NCBI GenBank assembly: GCA_963920575.1
Contig: OY986971.1
Location: forward strand, 18,466,492-18,530,491
Reading direction: 5' to 3'
DNA: 64,000 nucleotides
DNA from: Narthecium ossifragum
Lineage: Eukaryota; Streptophyta; Magnoliopsida; Dioscoreales; Nartheciaceae
Of the stretch, positions 11,215 through 23,470 are shown one piece after another. The notes beneath the pieces were generated by a model. The model was not told the DNA's origin, made no database searches, and worked only from the letters and a program-made list of their open reading frames with translations. The first letter of the stretch is position 1; each line of letters begins with the position of its first letter. A program made the position numbers and the translations under genes.

Positions 11215-13463
11215 TTCCGCAATCTATTTTTCACAACATGCATAGCGGAAAATGCTCGCTCAACAGTTACAGTTGCAATTGGTAAAATTAGCAACAACTT
11301 CAAGAGTAAGAAAATCAACGGATATACTGTATCTCTTCCTGTCTCAACCATTTTTTTGCAAGCTCAGTTATGTCATTCAATTCTATAAACTCCTTACTAG
11401 AGTGCATATCTATAATATAAGTCTAGAGTTGATTGTCGAGAGCCATAAGATCCACCTCTGAAAACTCAACGGGATAAAATCTTGCAAGACGGACCAATTT
11501 GGATTTGTCAAAAGATGAAAATGAATCTTTTGGATTTAGAGAAGACATGCATAGCAACAATTGTGTATTCACTTCATTAAATCGATTATTCAACTCTTGA
11601 AGCTGCATATCAATTACTGTGTAGAATAAATCAATACGATAATGACGATCATATGTGATATCTTCACCCTTTCGACGCGATTGACCATGAGGTACATACT
11701 TATCATTCATACAAGGAACATCAATATCATAATCTTTACAAAATGAACATACTTCATCGATTTGAGAATCCCAACCTTCATTTCTCATATTCTGTAATCT
11801 CTCATTTGATATTCTGACAAGATTCATAGCATTTACAATATCTTGTTCTTTTCTCTGTAGTGCTTTTGAGAGTTCATTTGTTACTGCCAATATATTTTTC
11901 ATCAAATGCAAATCAAATATGAACTCAAAAGAATATAACAAATCCAATAAAACACCTGCATCAACTCGTTGTTCAAGAGTTGTTCCATCACCTTTCACAA
12001 TCTGAAGAACTTCAATCACAGAAGAATATGAAGCAATCAAGCTTAGCAATGTACCATAATGTGAACCCCAACGAGTATCACTTGGCCTTTTCAGACTAGT
12101 CTCTTGATTAAGACCTCGTCCAGTCACAAGTTCACCACGAGCAAATGCCTCAAGAACTTTGGATTTTTCTTTATCTCGTAAAAGATCTTTTCTTTTACAT
12201 AATGCTCCAACAATATTAACTACTCTTGAAATTGAAACAAAAAGAGTAGCGATTTGAAAATGATTTGCAGCGGTATCCACAAGAGCTAATTGTAGCTGAT
12301 GTGCGAAGCAATGAATTGAATATGCATATTCATTTTCTTTCAAAATAAGAGCTTTTAGACCATTGAATTCACCTTGCATGTTACTAGTACCATCATAGCC
12401 TTGACCTCGTAGTCTTTTAATGCTTAATCCATATTTGGAAAATAGTGCTTCAATTGCTTTCTTAAGTGAAAGAGTTGTTGTATCACTAACATGCACAGCT
12501 CCAATAAAACGCTCTATTACAGAACCATTCTTATTTACATATCTCAAAGCGACAACCATTTGCTCTTTGATAGAAACATCTCGAGATTCATCAATTATAA
12601 TAGAAAATAATGAATCTTCAATGTCAGTGATAATAGCATTTAATGTTTCAATTGTACAAGCACAAACAATATCTTTTTGTATATCAGATGTCGTCAACTT
12701 CAAATTTTCTGGAGCATTTTTTAGAACAATTTCAATCTCTTTATTATTTTCAACCAAAAATTGCAAAAGCTCTAAAAAATTCCCTATGTTGCTTGATTCA
12801 TTTGATTCATTATGGCCACGAAAGGATAACCCTTGTCGAAGAAGTAACCGAATGCATTTGATGGATGCAGTCAAACGGATTCTATAATCCACCTTTGTTT
12901 GCTCTGATTGTTTATGGAGAAAAATCTCAATATGTTGATCTTGATTCAACAATGTTTGACACATTATGTATGCTTGATTATGAGCACTATTAGGCCCTCC
13001 TACGTGTATACGAAACTTTTCTTCTTTTTTTTCAATTTGTAAAACCTTAAGTAATAAAGACGTCACCGCCACCTTGCTCTCCAAAATCCGATTTAAAGAG
13101 ATAACAATGCAAACAAAATACAACATCTTTTGATACACTATATTCCAACCAACTTCCAAACTCATTGAACCAACAATGATTGAACCTTCGATATGCATTT
13201 CCTACTTTTTTCTGAGGAAAAATATGTTGACGAGGTTGACAAGGCCCTTTTTGTAGATATGCCTTACGAATAGAATCACGATCCTTAAGCGGATAGTCTG
13301 TAATCTTAGGTCGCAAACCAGGATCCGCTGGAAGATCTACTAAGCTACTATTTGATGTAAGATTATGAGTTCTCTTGGCACTAGGTTCTGCTTCATTATG
13401 CCCAACATCTTCTACTGTAGAAGGTGACGGATTTGGCTTTCTTTTAATTACAAATCTATCCAT
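11215..13463 (-). pseudogene. hAT transposase (TTF-type zinc finger / DUF4371 / hAT dimerisation), broken
   Basis: The start is MDRFVIKRK at 13463. An N-terminal TTF-type zinc-finger region follows (WLEYSVSKDVVFCLHCYLF, about residues 110-130), then the transposase core with DESRDVS and the CFAHQLQLALV motif. The C-terminal hAT dimerisation motif (TVERAFSAMHVVKNRL) is next to the gap. Breaks are visible: TAA and TGA near 13034-13049, a frame change in the A-run just after, and TAG at 11423-11425. Homologous protein continues in the expected register after each. These are domesticated-looking ZMYM-like hAT proteins in many plants, but this copy is dead. Part of the C-terminus is in the gap. 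Confidence 0.88.
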
Positions 13464-13976
13464 AATGGACTGTTTAAAGTAGAAGAAAATGTTAAGTGAG
13501 ATAGATATCACAAAGACATCTTAATTAATAGAAAATCAGATGATAAAAACCAAATAAATGATACAAACGAATCCACCAAAGCTACTAATCCAAAAGATTT
13601 AATGCTTGAAGTATCCCTTACAAGAAACTATGGAGGTGGAGACGTTGAAATCTACAACTCAATTGATAATTGATGAGGGCTTGAATAGTTGAAAATTCGA
13701 ATAGTTGCAGGCTTGCGGTTGCAATTGGCAGCTGCCCCCTTGCCCCAATAGCTTCGCCCCCTATGGCCGTATGCACCTTAGAAACTAATAAAAAACCCTA
13801 ACAGGTCGGATCTAGGTTTGGATCCGACCCGGATTCAAAAGCTAAAGTAAACTAAAGTAAACAGTAAACCTACTCTCACCTACTCTCCCATACCATACGG
13901 CTATTCTTCATAAATTTTTTTCAAAAATTCAAGTGGAGCAGCTGGGGCCCCCTTGCCCCTTAATAGCTTCGTCCTG
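13464..13976 (-). mobile_element. 5' noncoding end of the hAT element
   Basis: Read on the minus strand, the end at 13976 is CAGGACGAAGCTATTAAGGGGC followed by AAGGGGGCCCC. This resembles the CAGGG-CGGAGC-type termini of this hAT group. A similar CCCCCTTGCCCCAATAGCTTCG block lies at about 13735-13758. The opposite terminus is not visible because of the gap. Confidence 0.55.
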
Positions 13977-14803
13977 ATACTTAAAGTGATACGTGAGAAA
14001 TTTTACGGATATCAAATGCGTAATTTAATTTTTTTAGATTTAAAAAATATGAGAGAGATAAGGAGAGTGGGGGGATGACATAGCAACCAATTAGAGTTCC
14101 TTTGCCGCTCCCATTCCCATTGTTATTCTATCGCAGCCAAACATGGCCCTCATTAAGGTTGTTTGCATGAGGACCACTTGAGCCTCTCCATGTGTCTCCC
14201 TACGTACCTCCTAATTCTCACGATTTCAGAAGGCTATACAAAACTGCCACCTAGGAATCAACCTAAAAAACCATGAAGCCCTAAGGTTCAACTATAATCC
14301 AAAAACAAAATGTCCTCCTAACTCTCTCTCATAAGGTCCAAATCTTTCACAGAATCCATCACTGGGATCTGGCTTCTCTACTGTTTACCAGAAACCAGGT
14401 CTCAATCCAAACAAATTTGCTTAATTCGACAAGATGGTGGCTCTCCATGACAATTACTCCTTTGTGTTCATTGGATCGAAGAGATCACAGAATCCAACAA
14501 GCTCTGAAAACACCATTGAAAGATGTGAGACTACTGGCTGCCTCGAGAAAACAAGAGGAGATGATCATTCTTACGGTGAGACAGATTATGGTTCTCGACG
14601 TATTAATCAGAATCCACAAAGAAAATATCAGCTGCTATTTACATAAGAAGTATTTAAGAGCACCTAGAGTAAATTAATGCATCAAGGATAGCACCAGACA
14701 TAAACCTCTTATGTTCCACGGAATGGAGAAGTCCAATATCTGGCAAGGTCAACCTTCTCAGTTGGGATGTAGTGGTTGGAGTCGGACAATATACACTGGA
14801 GAG
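13977..14803. other. Intergenic region 3' of the kinase gene
   Basis: No supported gene is seen. The part next to 14803 should include the 3' UTR of the minus-strand kinase gene. Short frames at 14417-14677 have no recognisable content. Confidence 0.6.
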
Positions 14804-17800
14804 TCAAAATGCTGTACAGAGGTTAGCCTTCATGTTAGAAGAGCACTCCGGTTGGATAGGGCTGGCAGGACCACAGAGCCTACTCCGCTTCGGCTCCGAT
14901 ATCCTCACACGTGAAATGGCTTGTGCAATAGCATCTACAAATCCGCAGTCATCCTGCTCGTCTGACCTATCACTCCCGAACGATGTGGATACATCGATTT
15001 CCCTGGTTCTCCATGACTCATCTTTGGGTACTACTGCATTGTTTCTGACTCTCAAGTTAATAGATAAAATCTTAGACGGGCACTCCGTGTAGAACAAAAT
15101 CCACGGGTGTCCTGCAATTAAACACATTCAAATCAATATTAAAACCATCAATTATTTAGCTATAAACCCAAAACAAAGATATGAGAAATGTAAACATACC
15201 AAGAACGTCATCAGCAGTCATTCTTGTGGAAACATCACGAGTTAGCATCCTGCTGATCAGATTGCGTGCCAGTTCTGATATTGACTCCCAAATCCCATTG
15301 CGAAAGTCAAGCTCTACAGTTTTTATTGCTTCAAAAACAGCTTCCAAGGATTCTCCTTGAAATGGAAGAACGCCAACTAATAGAGCATGGAGAAGGACAC
15401 CTGCACCCCAGATATCTACTTTCTCAGAATACTGCCCTGATAGAACTTCTGGGGCAACGTAGGCTGGGCTTCCAGCAATGCCTGAGAGTTTTTGACCTAT
15501 ATCAAAAATGCTTTTTGTGAGACAATAACTAAGCTAAGTCAGAAATCCAGAAATTAAGATACCATTTGCAGGTTCAAGCATAACACAAAAACATGCAGCA
15601 TCTCTGTGACATGGCCAACAGACTGTAGCAGTGTAGCAATTCTATAGCTCTGTGACATGCAGAGTTGATGCTACTGTATAAGGCTCAAACATAATTGTAA
15701 TCTGAAATATAGATGAAAAAACTATTAGTATGCAGTCTTAGAATTTGACATTGAAACCTAAAATTTACATAGGCATGTCCGGATTTATCCACATTTTAGA
15801 ATGCAATGCTTCCTGCTAGAGTGTTTCTGATTTCAGAGTCTAAAAATGTTTTCACTCACAGCATAAACTGAGCCAAATTGGACCTGAAGTTAAGATGCTA
15901 AAGGGAAGCAGTATGATAACTGATACAAAAGGAAAACATTTTTCTAGTTCTATATGCTTCACTAGTGTGACAAACTGCGATAGTGTGATGAGCTGTGATA
16001 GTGTGACATACGACAACTTTGTCAATCAATTGTAGTGTCACACTTGGACTTGAAGTTAAGATGCATAAGGAAAACAGCATGATAACTAATACAAAAGGAT
16101 AACATTTCTCTGTTTGTATCTGCTTAACTAGTATGACGAATTGTGATAGTGACATAAGACAACTTTGTCAAGAAATTGTAGTGCGCACGCGCGCGCGCCA
16201 CACACAGAGGCATACGTGCGTGTGTGCGTGTCTCATGAGCCTACTTTGAAGCAGAAGCATTACTTCTGGAAGAGCCTGTGAGGCTCCATACAACCAAGAC
16301 ATAATTCTCAATCATACTTCCATAGATGATTATATAATTCGGTATCACCTATTCCTGCTGGGAACAAATGTTCATATATTCAAATTGATGACTATAAATA
16401 ACTATCAAAATACAACTAAACAAGAACAAAAACAGAAAGACAAATTTCAAAACGTTTTGGCTCAAGAAGCTGGGCACTGGAAAGATAAGAAGAGTCGTAG
16501 TTCTGGTTAGTTCTGCATCTAAGGAATAAAGAAATGTAACATAGTCAGTTGCAGAACAGGTGCTCACTTCAGAATGATTCAAGTTCAGATCTAATCACAT
16601 GCATACGCTCGCTTTATTATGGTTCAACCTCAGATCTATTCCATGCATACGCAAACACAAATGCACTCATTGTCAAAAGAATGGCAAAAAATTAAGGGGT
16701 CTCCTGCCTTTAGCTAGTAGGGTCAGTATTGGTTGAGCTTGAACAAGATTATGCGTCTCCCACCCATAAGGCTACAACACCTTGCCACATAATGAAAAGA
16801 TAGGTGCATTCATCAGGGATCAGGATTGATTCCTCAATACACATACCTTGACAAACTCGTCATGCAGATCCTTGTTTTCCGATGGGCAGGTAAACTAATC
16901 ATTCCAAGGTCTTCACTTCATTCACCAAAAGGAAGTCTAATGATCGGATATACTAATTCCAACGAGGTCTACATGAAGCGAGATTTGTTGGGACCGTTTG
17001 AGTGACAATCTTCTCAGCCGCTTGAAAAATATTTGCAATTGCAGCAGGAAGGGTGGAAAGAAACTGGAGTCCATTAAAGACAAGGGGACAAAAGCTGACA
17101 TTAAGAAGAGATGGTCTTTACAAACATACACATGCTAAAGTGATGTCTATAATAAGACGGACATTAAATCACCACAGGGTTAAGTTAAGTTATGATATTT
17201 CAAACATGTCTGTCGTTTTGTGCTTTTCTCCCATAATGACTCATCGACAGTCCTACATCTTTTTTGAGTTTTGACTAAAACAACAGCAATCTAATCTACT
17301 TGTTGGCAACTAGTTTTCATTGACTTATTTATTTGGCTAGATAAATCACTCCAAGATGTTATCTATACACTAGGCATAGACATACATTGATATTCAAAAG
17401 GAATTATTTGGTGAAATAGATCCTAAAGAAAGAGTCTAGAAATCATGAACATAGAAAAACCAGTATTAGTTTGATGGACTGTTTCTTTCCATGGCTGATC
17501 CTTTACAATTGACATTTGGTGAAATGTAAAGAAGAGATACATAGCAAAAAATTACTTCCACCTATTGCTACAAACACATTCAAAACCAGATATATTACCT
17601 ATATTTTAGCCACCAGAGGAACCACGAATTCAAGAAAAAGGATGCATCACCAAATTACTAGAGGGCCATTCTTTAGCTCATGGATTGGGTGTTTCTATCC
17701 AGAGTGATATAACCATCAAACCATTGTGAAAACTACCTAAGGTTGCATTTATCAAATCCCTGTATGCATTGTCTACCTAACGTGTTGGAAAGAGTTCTTT

Positions 17801-19332
17801 TTACTATTAGTAAATGGGCGAAGAAGAGAATGTTGAATTCATATCTCCTGCTAGACCTTAAAGTTAACATAATAGAGCTGATGGAAAAGCACGTTTCCTT
17901 AAGCACATTCCTTCATGATGGATAGGAGTATGAATCTAAATAGAAGGGTTAAGACAATTTTGAGCCCCTTTCTTTATGGGACTTTTTCGAGTTTGCCAAG
18001 CATGCTTCATATCTACCATAACATTATTTTAATGGTTGCCTCAAATCTTTTCTCATTGCATTTGACAATAGTTTTCCAGTTTTCTCCTCACTAAAATTCC
18101 ACCTCAAGTTTTGTATCTTTATCATGCACACATCACATGTCCTAGGACCCAATTTTAGTTCATGACATAGTTACTTGATTTCTCGGTGGATAATATTCTA
18201 CCACTGGGTTAGCGCCTCCAAGAACTCATAAATACTTTTTTCAGCTACTACACCAAACATCCTATTACCTGAGGTTCATAAATTATCTAATGTATAACCC
18301 AATGGTTAAACGACCTAGAAATTTTCTAAAACCTGGCGACATGATGCAAAGTACTAACTTCTGGATAATCCTAACACGCTCTATCACCCAGTGAGGGCAT
18401 TTTGCAGTAAACTTATAAGGACCCTTAATTTTATCCACAATAATAGAGGGTTGGGAAAACTAACCAAATTGAAACTCTCAATTCTTATAATATAGGCTTT
18501 TAAATCAAACACCCTACTAAATTTGAAAATAAAGCACCATATGCATTGCAGAATTCTCTGGGTAGAAAACATCAAGAATCATGTAATTACCACTAGTGAC
18601 ACGAACAGCCAACCCAAAGTCGGCGAGCTTCATTTTTCCAGATGCCGTAAGAAGTACATTCTCTGGCTTGATGTCCCGATGTACAACCCCCATCTCATGG
18701 CAATACTTAATCACTGAAACCAACTCCTTTATTATGGTCGCTGCTCGCCGCTCCGAGTACCTACCTTCCTTCACCATCTGATCTAGCAACCTTCCACCAC
18801 TACACAACTCCATCACCAAGTGGAAGCAATCTTTATCCTCATACACTGCCTTCAAGTTCACAACTCCGGGGTGCCCCGACAGGTGCTGCATGATCTCCAC
18901 CTCCCGGTGGACTGTCTCTTCCCCATTCTTCGGCAAGGACTTGCAGGCGAACTCCTCGCTGCAACTCTGGCTCCGGCACAGCCGGACAGATCCAAACCGG
19001 CCCTTCCCGATCTCGCGCCCTAATGCGTACTCATGCTCCAGTTTCTTCTTGCGCCCGATCCGCGTCGCCGAGTCTATGCAACCAAGCTTTCTCTTCAACC
19101 CCCGTCCCGGAGTACCTGAAGAGGCTCGTCCGGAGGGCGGCGCAGTCATTATGACACCAGCGGCACCCTCACCGCCGCAAGATCCATTCTTTCCAGGGTT
19201 TTGAGAAGCCTTCGACCCGCGGCACGTCTTCTTGCTTCTCCGGTCGCGATCGAACCCATCGGAGAGATGAGATCCAAGCAGAGAAGAGCTCTTGATCCCC
19301 TTCCTCTTCCTCCTTATCGATTCCATCACCAT
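14804..19332 (-). CDS. PEPKR2: PEPKR2-like Ser/Thr protein kinase (PEP carboxylase kinase-related 2), three exons
   Basis: Coding exons on the minus strand are 18591-19332, 15200-15496 and 14804-15111 (1347 bases, 448 residues). Both introns are GT-AG and rejoin in frame, giving TSG-QKLSG and DVLG-HPWI. Visible kinase motifs: glycine loop GREIGKGRFGSV, lysine in EFACKSL, catalytic HRDIKPEN, DFGLA, and the activation-segment end GSPAYVAPEVL. The N-terminus is basic and low-complexity, with RGLKRKLGCIDSATR just before the domain. The C-terminal tail carries SRVRISEPKRSR and ends NLCTAF. This matches the plant PEPKR2 family, CDPK/PEPC-kinase relatives without EF hands; Arabidopsis PEPKR2 is of similar length. 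Substrate is unknown. A second ATG is two codons in (19326). All motifs are intact, so the gene is probably functional. Confidence 0.93.
15881..16183. repeat. Diverged tandem duplication in the kinase intron
   Basis: A unit starting ACCTGAAGTTAAGATGC (15882) is repeated from about 16048 as ACTTGAAGTTAAGATGC. The order of sub-blocks is the same: GATAACTGATACAAAAGG, ACTAGTGTGAC, GACAACTTTGTCAA, ATTGTAGTG. The two copies are about 165 and 137 bases and clearly diverged. Confidence 0.85.
16190..16232. repeat. Mixed GC/CA/GT dinucleotide microsatellite
   Basis: GCGCACGCGCGCGCGCCACACACA followed by GTGCGTGTGTGCGTGT, alternating purine-pyrimidine over about 40 bases in the intron. Confidence 0.85.
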
Positions 19333-20053
19333 CTACAGATCGAGATCTCAACCACCTGTACAGGGAAAACAGGGGCGCTAGGGTTAACGGAGTGCATCAT
19401 CGGAAAGCGGGTGCCGTTTGTTCTTCTTCTTGCGGCCCATCGGCCCCACGGTGGAAATCTCTAGATGGCAGTGGTGATCAGAGAAACCCTAGAGAACATG
19501 AGATCCAACTAAGAGGAACCCTCGAGACGAGAGAGAGAGAGAGGGGGCATCGCGGGGGCGGGAGGGTGCGGAAACCGACCTCCGTGAGGTTACCGCCTCG
19601 TCGGTAGTGCGGCGAGAGAGAGATACCAGAGGAGAGACGACAACGTTATCAGGAGTCCAGCCCTGGAAAGGTTTTAGCGTGGGACCCACGTGAACAGTGG
19701 CTTCGGGCTTTCCGTGCGGTGGACCCAGTTTAAGTAACGCAGACTGGTGGGTCTGGCAGATTGTAATAGGGGAATACGGTTTTTAGGTTTGAGGTTTGTT
19801 GGTTTCCTTTCTGACACGTGTGGGATGTAGGTTAATAGGGATGGACAGAGGTGCAGAATAAGGGGGTTTGCGAAGGGGAGTCAGGGGACTGGCCCCGGCT
19901 TGCTTTTTATTAGATTGACCTGTGACGAAGGATTCCGGTTCGGGTCGGTTGGTTTTGGATCTGAAATGACTTATGTTTATCCCAGGGAAAGGAGCGGAGG
20001 GGTGGGTCCTATATGGGGGAGTTAGAGGGAGAAAAAAAAGGACAATGTTATTA
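19333..20053 (-). promoter_or_regulatory. 5' UTR and upstream region of the kinase gene
   Basis: The region upstream of the start codon has a GAGAGAGAGAGAGAGG tract at about 19529-19544 (CT on the sense strand), a common feature of plant 5' leaders. No TATA box could be placed with confidence. Upstream it runs into a Harbinger MITE at 20054, which therefore sits within about 0.8 kb of the start codon. Confidence 0.5.
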
Positions 20054-20816
20054 GGGTGCGTTTGGCAAACATGAATATGATGAATTAGCTAAATGAGGAA
20101 TCTGGTGATTCCGTGAATTTTGGTTCTGTTGTTTGGTTGGTCTGTATGGGATGAGCTAAATCTGTTGATTCTGGCGTTTGGCTTGTCTATTATAGATGAG
20201 CTGAATCTGCTATTTTTGTTCAAATTAATAATAAAATTTTAAATTTTCTTCAAATTAAGACATGTTTTTTATTATAATAATAACAATACCCACGAGATAT
20301 GATTGATCGAAATTATTGAAAATTTAGGTCAAATTAATTCTTTGAATGCATCTAATCATGTAAAATGATTGATCGAAATTATTGAAAATTCAGGTATAAT
20401 TTAAGTTATAATATATTAAATGATTTTATAAATTAAATTACATCAAATATTTGCTTTAAAAAGTACTCAATATTGGTCTCATAACGAAGATATCGATGAT
20501 ATCTTTCCAATGAGACTAATTTCATAAAGTTTCAACATGTATATTTAAAGTTATGATAAATATAGCCATTTTAAATATTAAAGGGATACAATGGTCATTT
20601 TAAATTTCTCACATTCGGAATTCCGGATTCCGAATGTATGGCGTCCGCTCGATTTGAGCGGACGCCGGCATTCCAAAATTGTGGAATCCGACCCGCGTCG
20701 GATTCCGCTGATTCCAATCGGCAATATCAGCCAAACGCTCGAATGAGCGTCCTTGAAATCCGCTAATTCACTGGATTCATCGGATTCGGCCCATTCCAGC
20801 CCAGCCAAACGCCCCC
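20054..20816. mobile_element. PIF/Harbinger-type MITE, 763 bp
   Basis: The terminal inverted repeats GGGTGCGTTTGGC and GCCAAACGCCCCC match at 12 of 13 positions. TTA target duplications flank it (20051-20053 and 20817-20819), the signature of PIF/Harbinger. Subterminal blocks also pair (GGATTC and GAATCC rich). No transposase is encoded. Confidence 0.88.
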
Positions 20817-20898
20817 TTAGTTGAGACATATGGGGTTGGGGTCTTGTCTCCTCTCATCGGCTATTGTCATAAAAAATATTCCTCTGTTGTTACTTTTT

Positions 20899-21021
20899 AG
20901 GGTAATTATAAACCTATCATTGAAAACCTATGTATTTACTATTTACATAATTATTCTCTGAATATTTGACGGAAGTTGACTTCAAGGATATTTTTGTTAA
21001 TTATTTAGGGAGAATTTTTTA
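20899..21021. mobile_element. MITE fragment, left part, split by the MULE
   Basis: It shares AATATTTGACGGAAGTTGACTT and a following TTTAGGGAG region with the MITE at 9204-9581 (AATATCGGATGGAAGTTGACTT). It stops at the MULE boundary. The likely rest (ATTAACCAGATATTAGGG) starts at 26574. Confidence 0.45.
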
Positions 21022-21189
21022 TTGGGGGATTTGTCCATAACCCCATTATTAAGACCCTCTTCGTTCAAAACCCAAACAAGTTTAGGCAAAATCTCACACA
21101 ACTTTTTCTTGGGATAATAACCCGAAATCTTTCAAAAAAGACCATACTGCCCTCACCTCCTCCGTTGAGCTCGCCCGCGCCCTTTTTCC

Positions 21190-21720
21190 TCTCTGACCAA
21201 TGTCTCTATCGAGCTCGCTTCCGGCGTCTCCCTCCTTCTCCGGTATAGCCGCAGCCACCCGCGCCCACCGACGGCACCTTCCCTCTCCTCAAGCTCGACG
21301 ATGACAGTCGCCTCCAGCCTCCCACGTCCTCGACCACTCCATCAAGCTCCAGAACTCCCCCTTCATCTCCCACCCCTCGACCTCGCACTGCTCTCCTCCC
21401 CCACCATGCTCCGCCCCGGTCGCGACCGCTCTGTCCAGGGCGAAGCTGCCCTCAAGATCCACGCCACTAGGATCAACCAAGTATGAAACGGGGGGTTGTA
21501 CGTGCAGGGCTACTCCCCGACCATCCACCCCCTCACCGCCGGCGACCTCGGGTCGCGTGTCACCATCGACGTGGTGTCCACCGCCGCCACCATGTCGACG
21601 TTGTACTCCCTAGCAGTGATCCATTTCAATGCGCGGCAGCGGCGGATCCAAGAGCGACAAGGACCTTCGGGGCGGGGTGGCGTTGTGCGCGTGAGCGGCG
21701 TTCCTCGGCCACGTTAACGC
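21190..21720 (+). pseudogene. Captured coding-like fragment, unrecognised
   Basis: A GC-rich stretch with proline/serine-rich frames gives peptide runs such as SPTIHPLTAGDLGSR and TAATMSTLYSLAVIHFNA. The frame changes between 21480 and 21720. The base composition and ordered peptide look like captured exon DNA rather than spacer, but I cannot name the source gene. Confidence 0.4.
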
Positions 21721-22199
21721 GCTGCGGGATCTCGGCCACTGTCTTCAGGAAGGATGCGGTGTCCGCGCTGACGCCGCCGAGCCTCGGCGGTTTCTTCTTC
21801 AACCGGTGGCGAACCATCAAACCCACACCCACTCCTACTGCAGCCAAGAAATTAATGTTGATTAGACTATGACCCATCAAAACCCACACCACCAATCCAA
21901 AGCCTTCCCAGCAATTAATGCTGATTAGACTGAGGCCGATCAAAACCCACACCCACTGCAACCCCCTGGCCCCGTCCCCTCCACTCTCCTAGAAGCATGT
22001 GCCAACTTAACATGCCCTATGACTCTACTACGACCTATTATCATAGTTTACAAAAGAAAAATAATTTGAAAATTTAAAAATTACATATTTATCTCCGAAA
22101 ACTTTCATATACCATATGGATCTTTCAAATATTTAGTTTCTTGTAAAAATATCATTCTATTAACTTAAGTCACTAATCTAGTGTTATCTAGATCAATTT

Positions 22200-23130
22200 T
22201 CATCGTTTTGATTCCATTTTATCTTTTTGAATCCATTTTCATCTTTGTAATTGATTTTCATCTTTTTGACTCTATTTTCATCTTTATGGATCCATTTTCA
22301 TCTTCGTAAATCTATTTTCATCGTTTTGGGTGCATTTTCATCTTTCTTGATCCATTTTCATCTTTCTACGTGCATTTTCATCTTTCTCGGTTGTTTTCAT
22401 ATTACATATTTATCTCCGAAAACATTCATATACCACATGGATCTTTCAAAAATTTAGTTTCTTGCAGAAATATCATTCTATTAACTTAAGTCACTAATCT
22501 AGTGTTATCTGGATCCATTTTCATCTTTCTGAATCCATTTTCATCTCTCTGGTCTATTTTCATCTCTCTGGTCTACTTTCATCTCTCTAGTCTATTTCCA
22601 TCTCTACTTTCATCTTTCTGGTCTATTTTCATCTCTCTAGTCCACTTTCATCTCTCTGGTCTATTTCCATATCTACTTTCACCTCTCTGGTCTATTTTCA
22701 TCTCTCTAGTCTATTTTCATCTCTACTTTCATCTCTCTAGTCTATTTTCATCTCTACTTTCATCTCTCTGGTCTATTTTCATCTCTCTAGTCTATTTTCA
22801 TCTCTACTTTCATCTCTCTAGTCTATTTTCATCTCTACTTTCATCTCTCTGGTCTATTTTTATCTCTCTGGTCTACTTTCATCTCTCTGGTCTACTTTTA
22901 TCTCTCTGATCTATTTCCATCTCTATTTTCATCTCTCTGGTCTAGTCTTATCTTTCATATCATTTTCATCGTTCTAATCTATTTTCATCTTTCTCATTCA
23001 TTTTCATCTCTATGGTCTACTTTTCATCTCTCTGGTCTATTTTCATCTCTCTAGTCTACTTTCATCTCTCTGGTCTATTTTCATCTCTCTTGTCTATTTT
23101 CATCTCTCTGATCTATGTTCATCTTTCTAA
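22200..23130 (+). repeat. Pyrimidine-rich minisatellite (about 19-base unit)
   Basis: From 22540 the array is built of CATCTCTCTGGTCTATTTT-like units, with variants CATCTCTCTAGTCTACTTT and shorter CATCTCTACTTT. From 22200 to 22410 a related looser unit is seen (TCCATTTTCATCTTT). A roughly 120-base segment with AAACTTTCATATACCA (22098-22190) recurs at 22405-22510. Long open frames here are repeat artefacts. Confidence 0.9.
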
Positions 23131-23148
23131 ACCCTTATGGTCTATTTT

Positions 23149-23470
23149 CCCACTCCCCCACCTCCACGAGAGAAGCCCAGCACACCCACCTCCTCGTCCT
23201 TTAGATCCAGGCCTCCACAAGAGATCAATCATGGTCATTGTCAACTCCTCATTTAAAGCTTCCACTTTTCCCACTCCCCCATCTCCACGAGAGAAGCCCA
23301 GCACACCCACCTCCTCATCCTTTACATCCAGGCCTCCACAAGAGATCAATCATGGTCCTTGTTAACTCCTCATTTAAAGCTTCCACTTTTCCCACTCCCC
23401 CACCTCCACGAGAGAAGCCCAACACACCCACCTCCTCGTCCTTTAGATCCATGCCTCGACAAGAGATCAC
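23149..23470 (+). repeat. 121-base tandem repeat, two full copies and a partial third
   Basis: Units start at 23149, 23270 and 23391 with CCCACTCCCCC and include CCACGAGAGAAGCCCA and AGATCCAGGCCTCCAC. The third unit runs into the DVR fragment. Each unit encodes SSSFRSRPPQEI or its variant, the segment just upstream of the Rossmann fold, so the array is a local amplification of the captured gene edge. The unit is not a multiple of three, so copies lie in different frames. Confidence 0.9.

Larger units (their letters stand above)
15497..18590 (-). other. Intron 1 of the PEPKR2-like gene (3.1 kb)
   Basis: The donor GTAATTAC follows exon 1 at 18590 and the acceptor ends ATAG at 15497. It is AT-rich and holds a tandem duplication (15881-16183) and a microsatellite (16190-16232). 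No gene or LTR element is seen in it. Intron 2 (15112-15199) is 88 bases. Confidence 0.85.

Noticed and set aside
12420..12887. 155-residue plus-strand frame inside the hAT transposase
   Set aside because: It is the antisense shadow of the transposase coding region.
22502..22909. 135-residue hydrophobic frame
   Set aside because: It is the translation of the CATCTCTCTGGTCTATTTT minisatellite.
23238..23450. Upstream in-frame extension of the DVR fragment as its own N-terminus
   Set aside because: It translates the 121-base repeat out of frame between units, so it is not a credible transit peptide.
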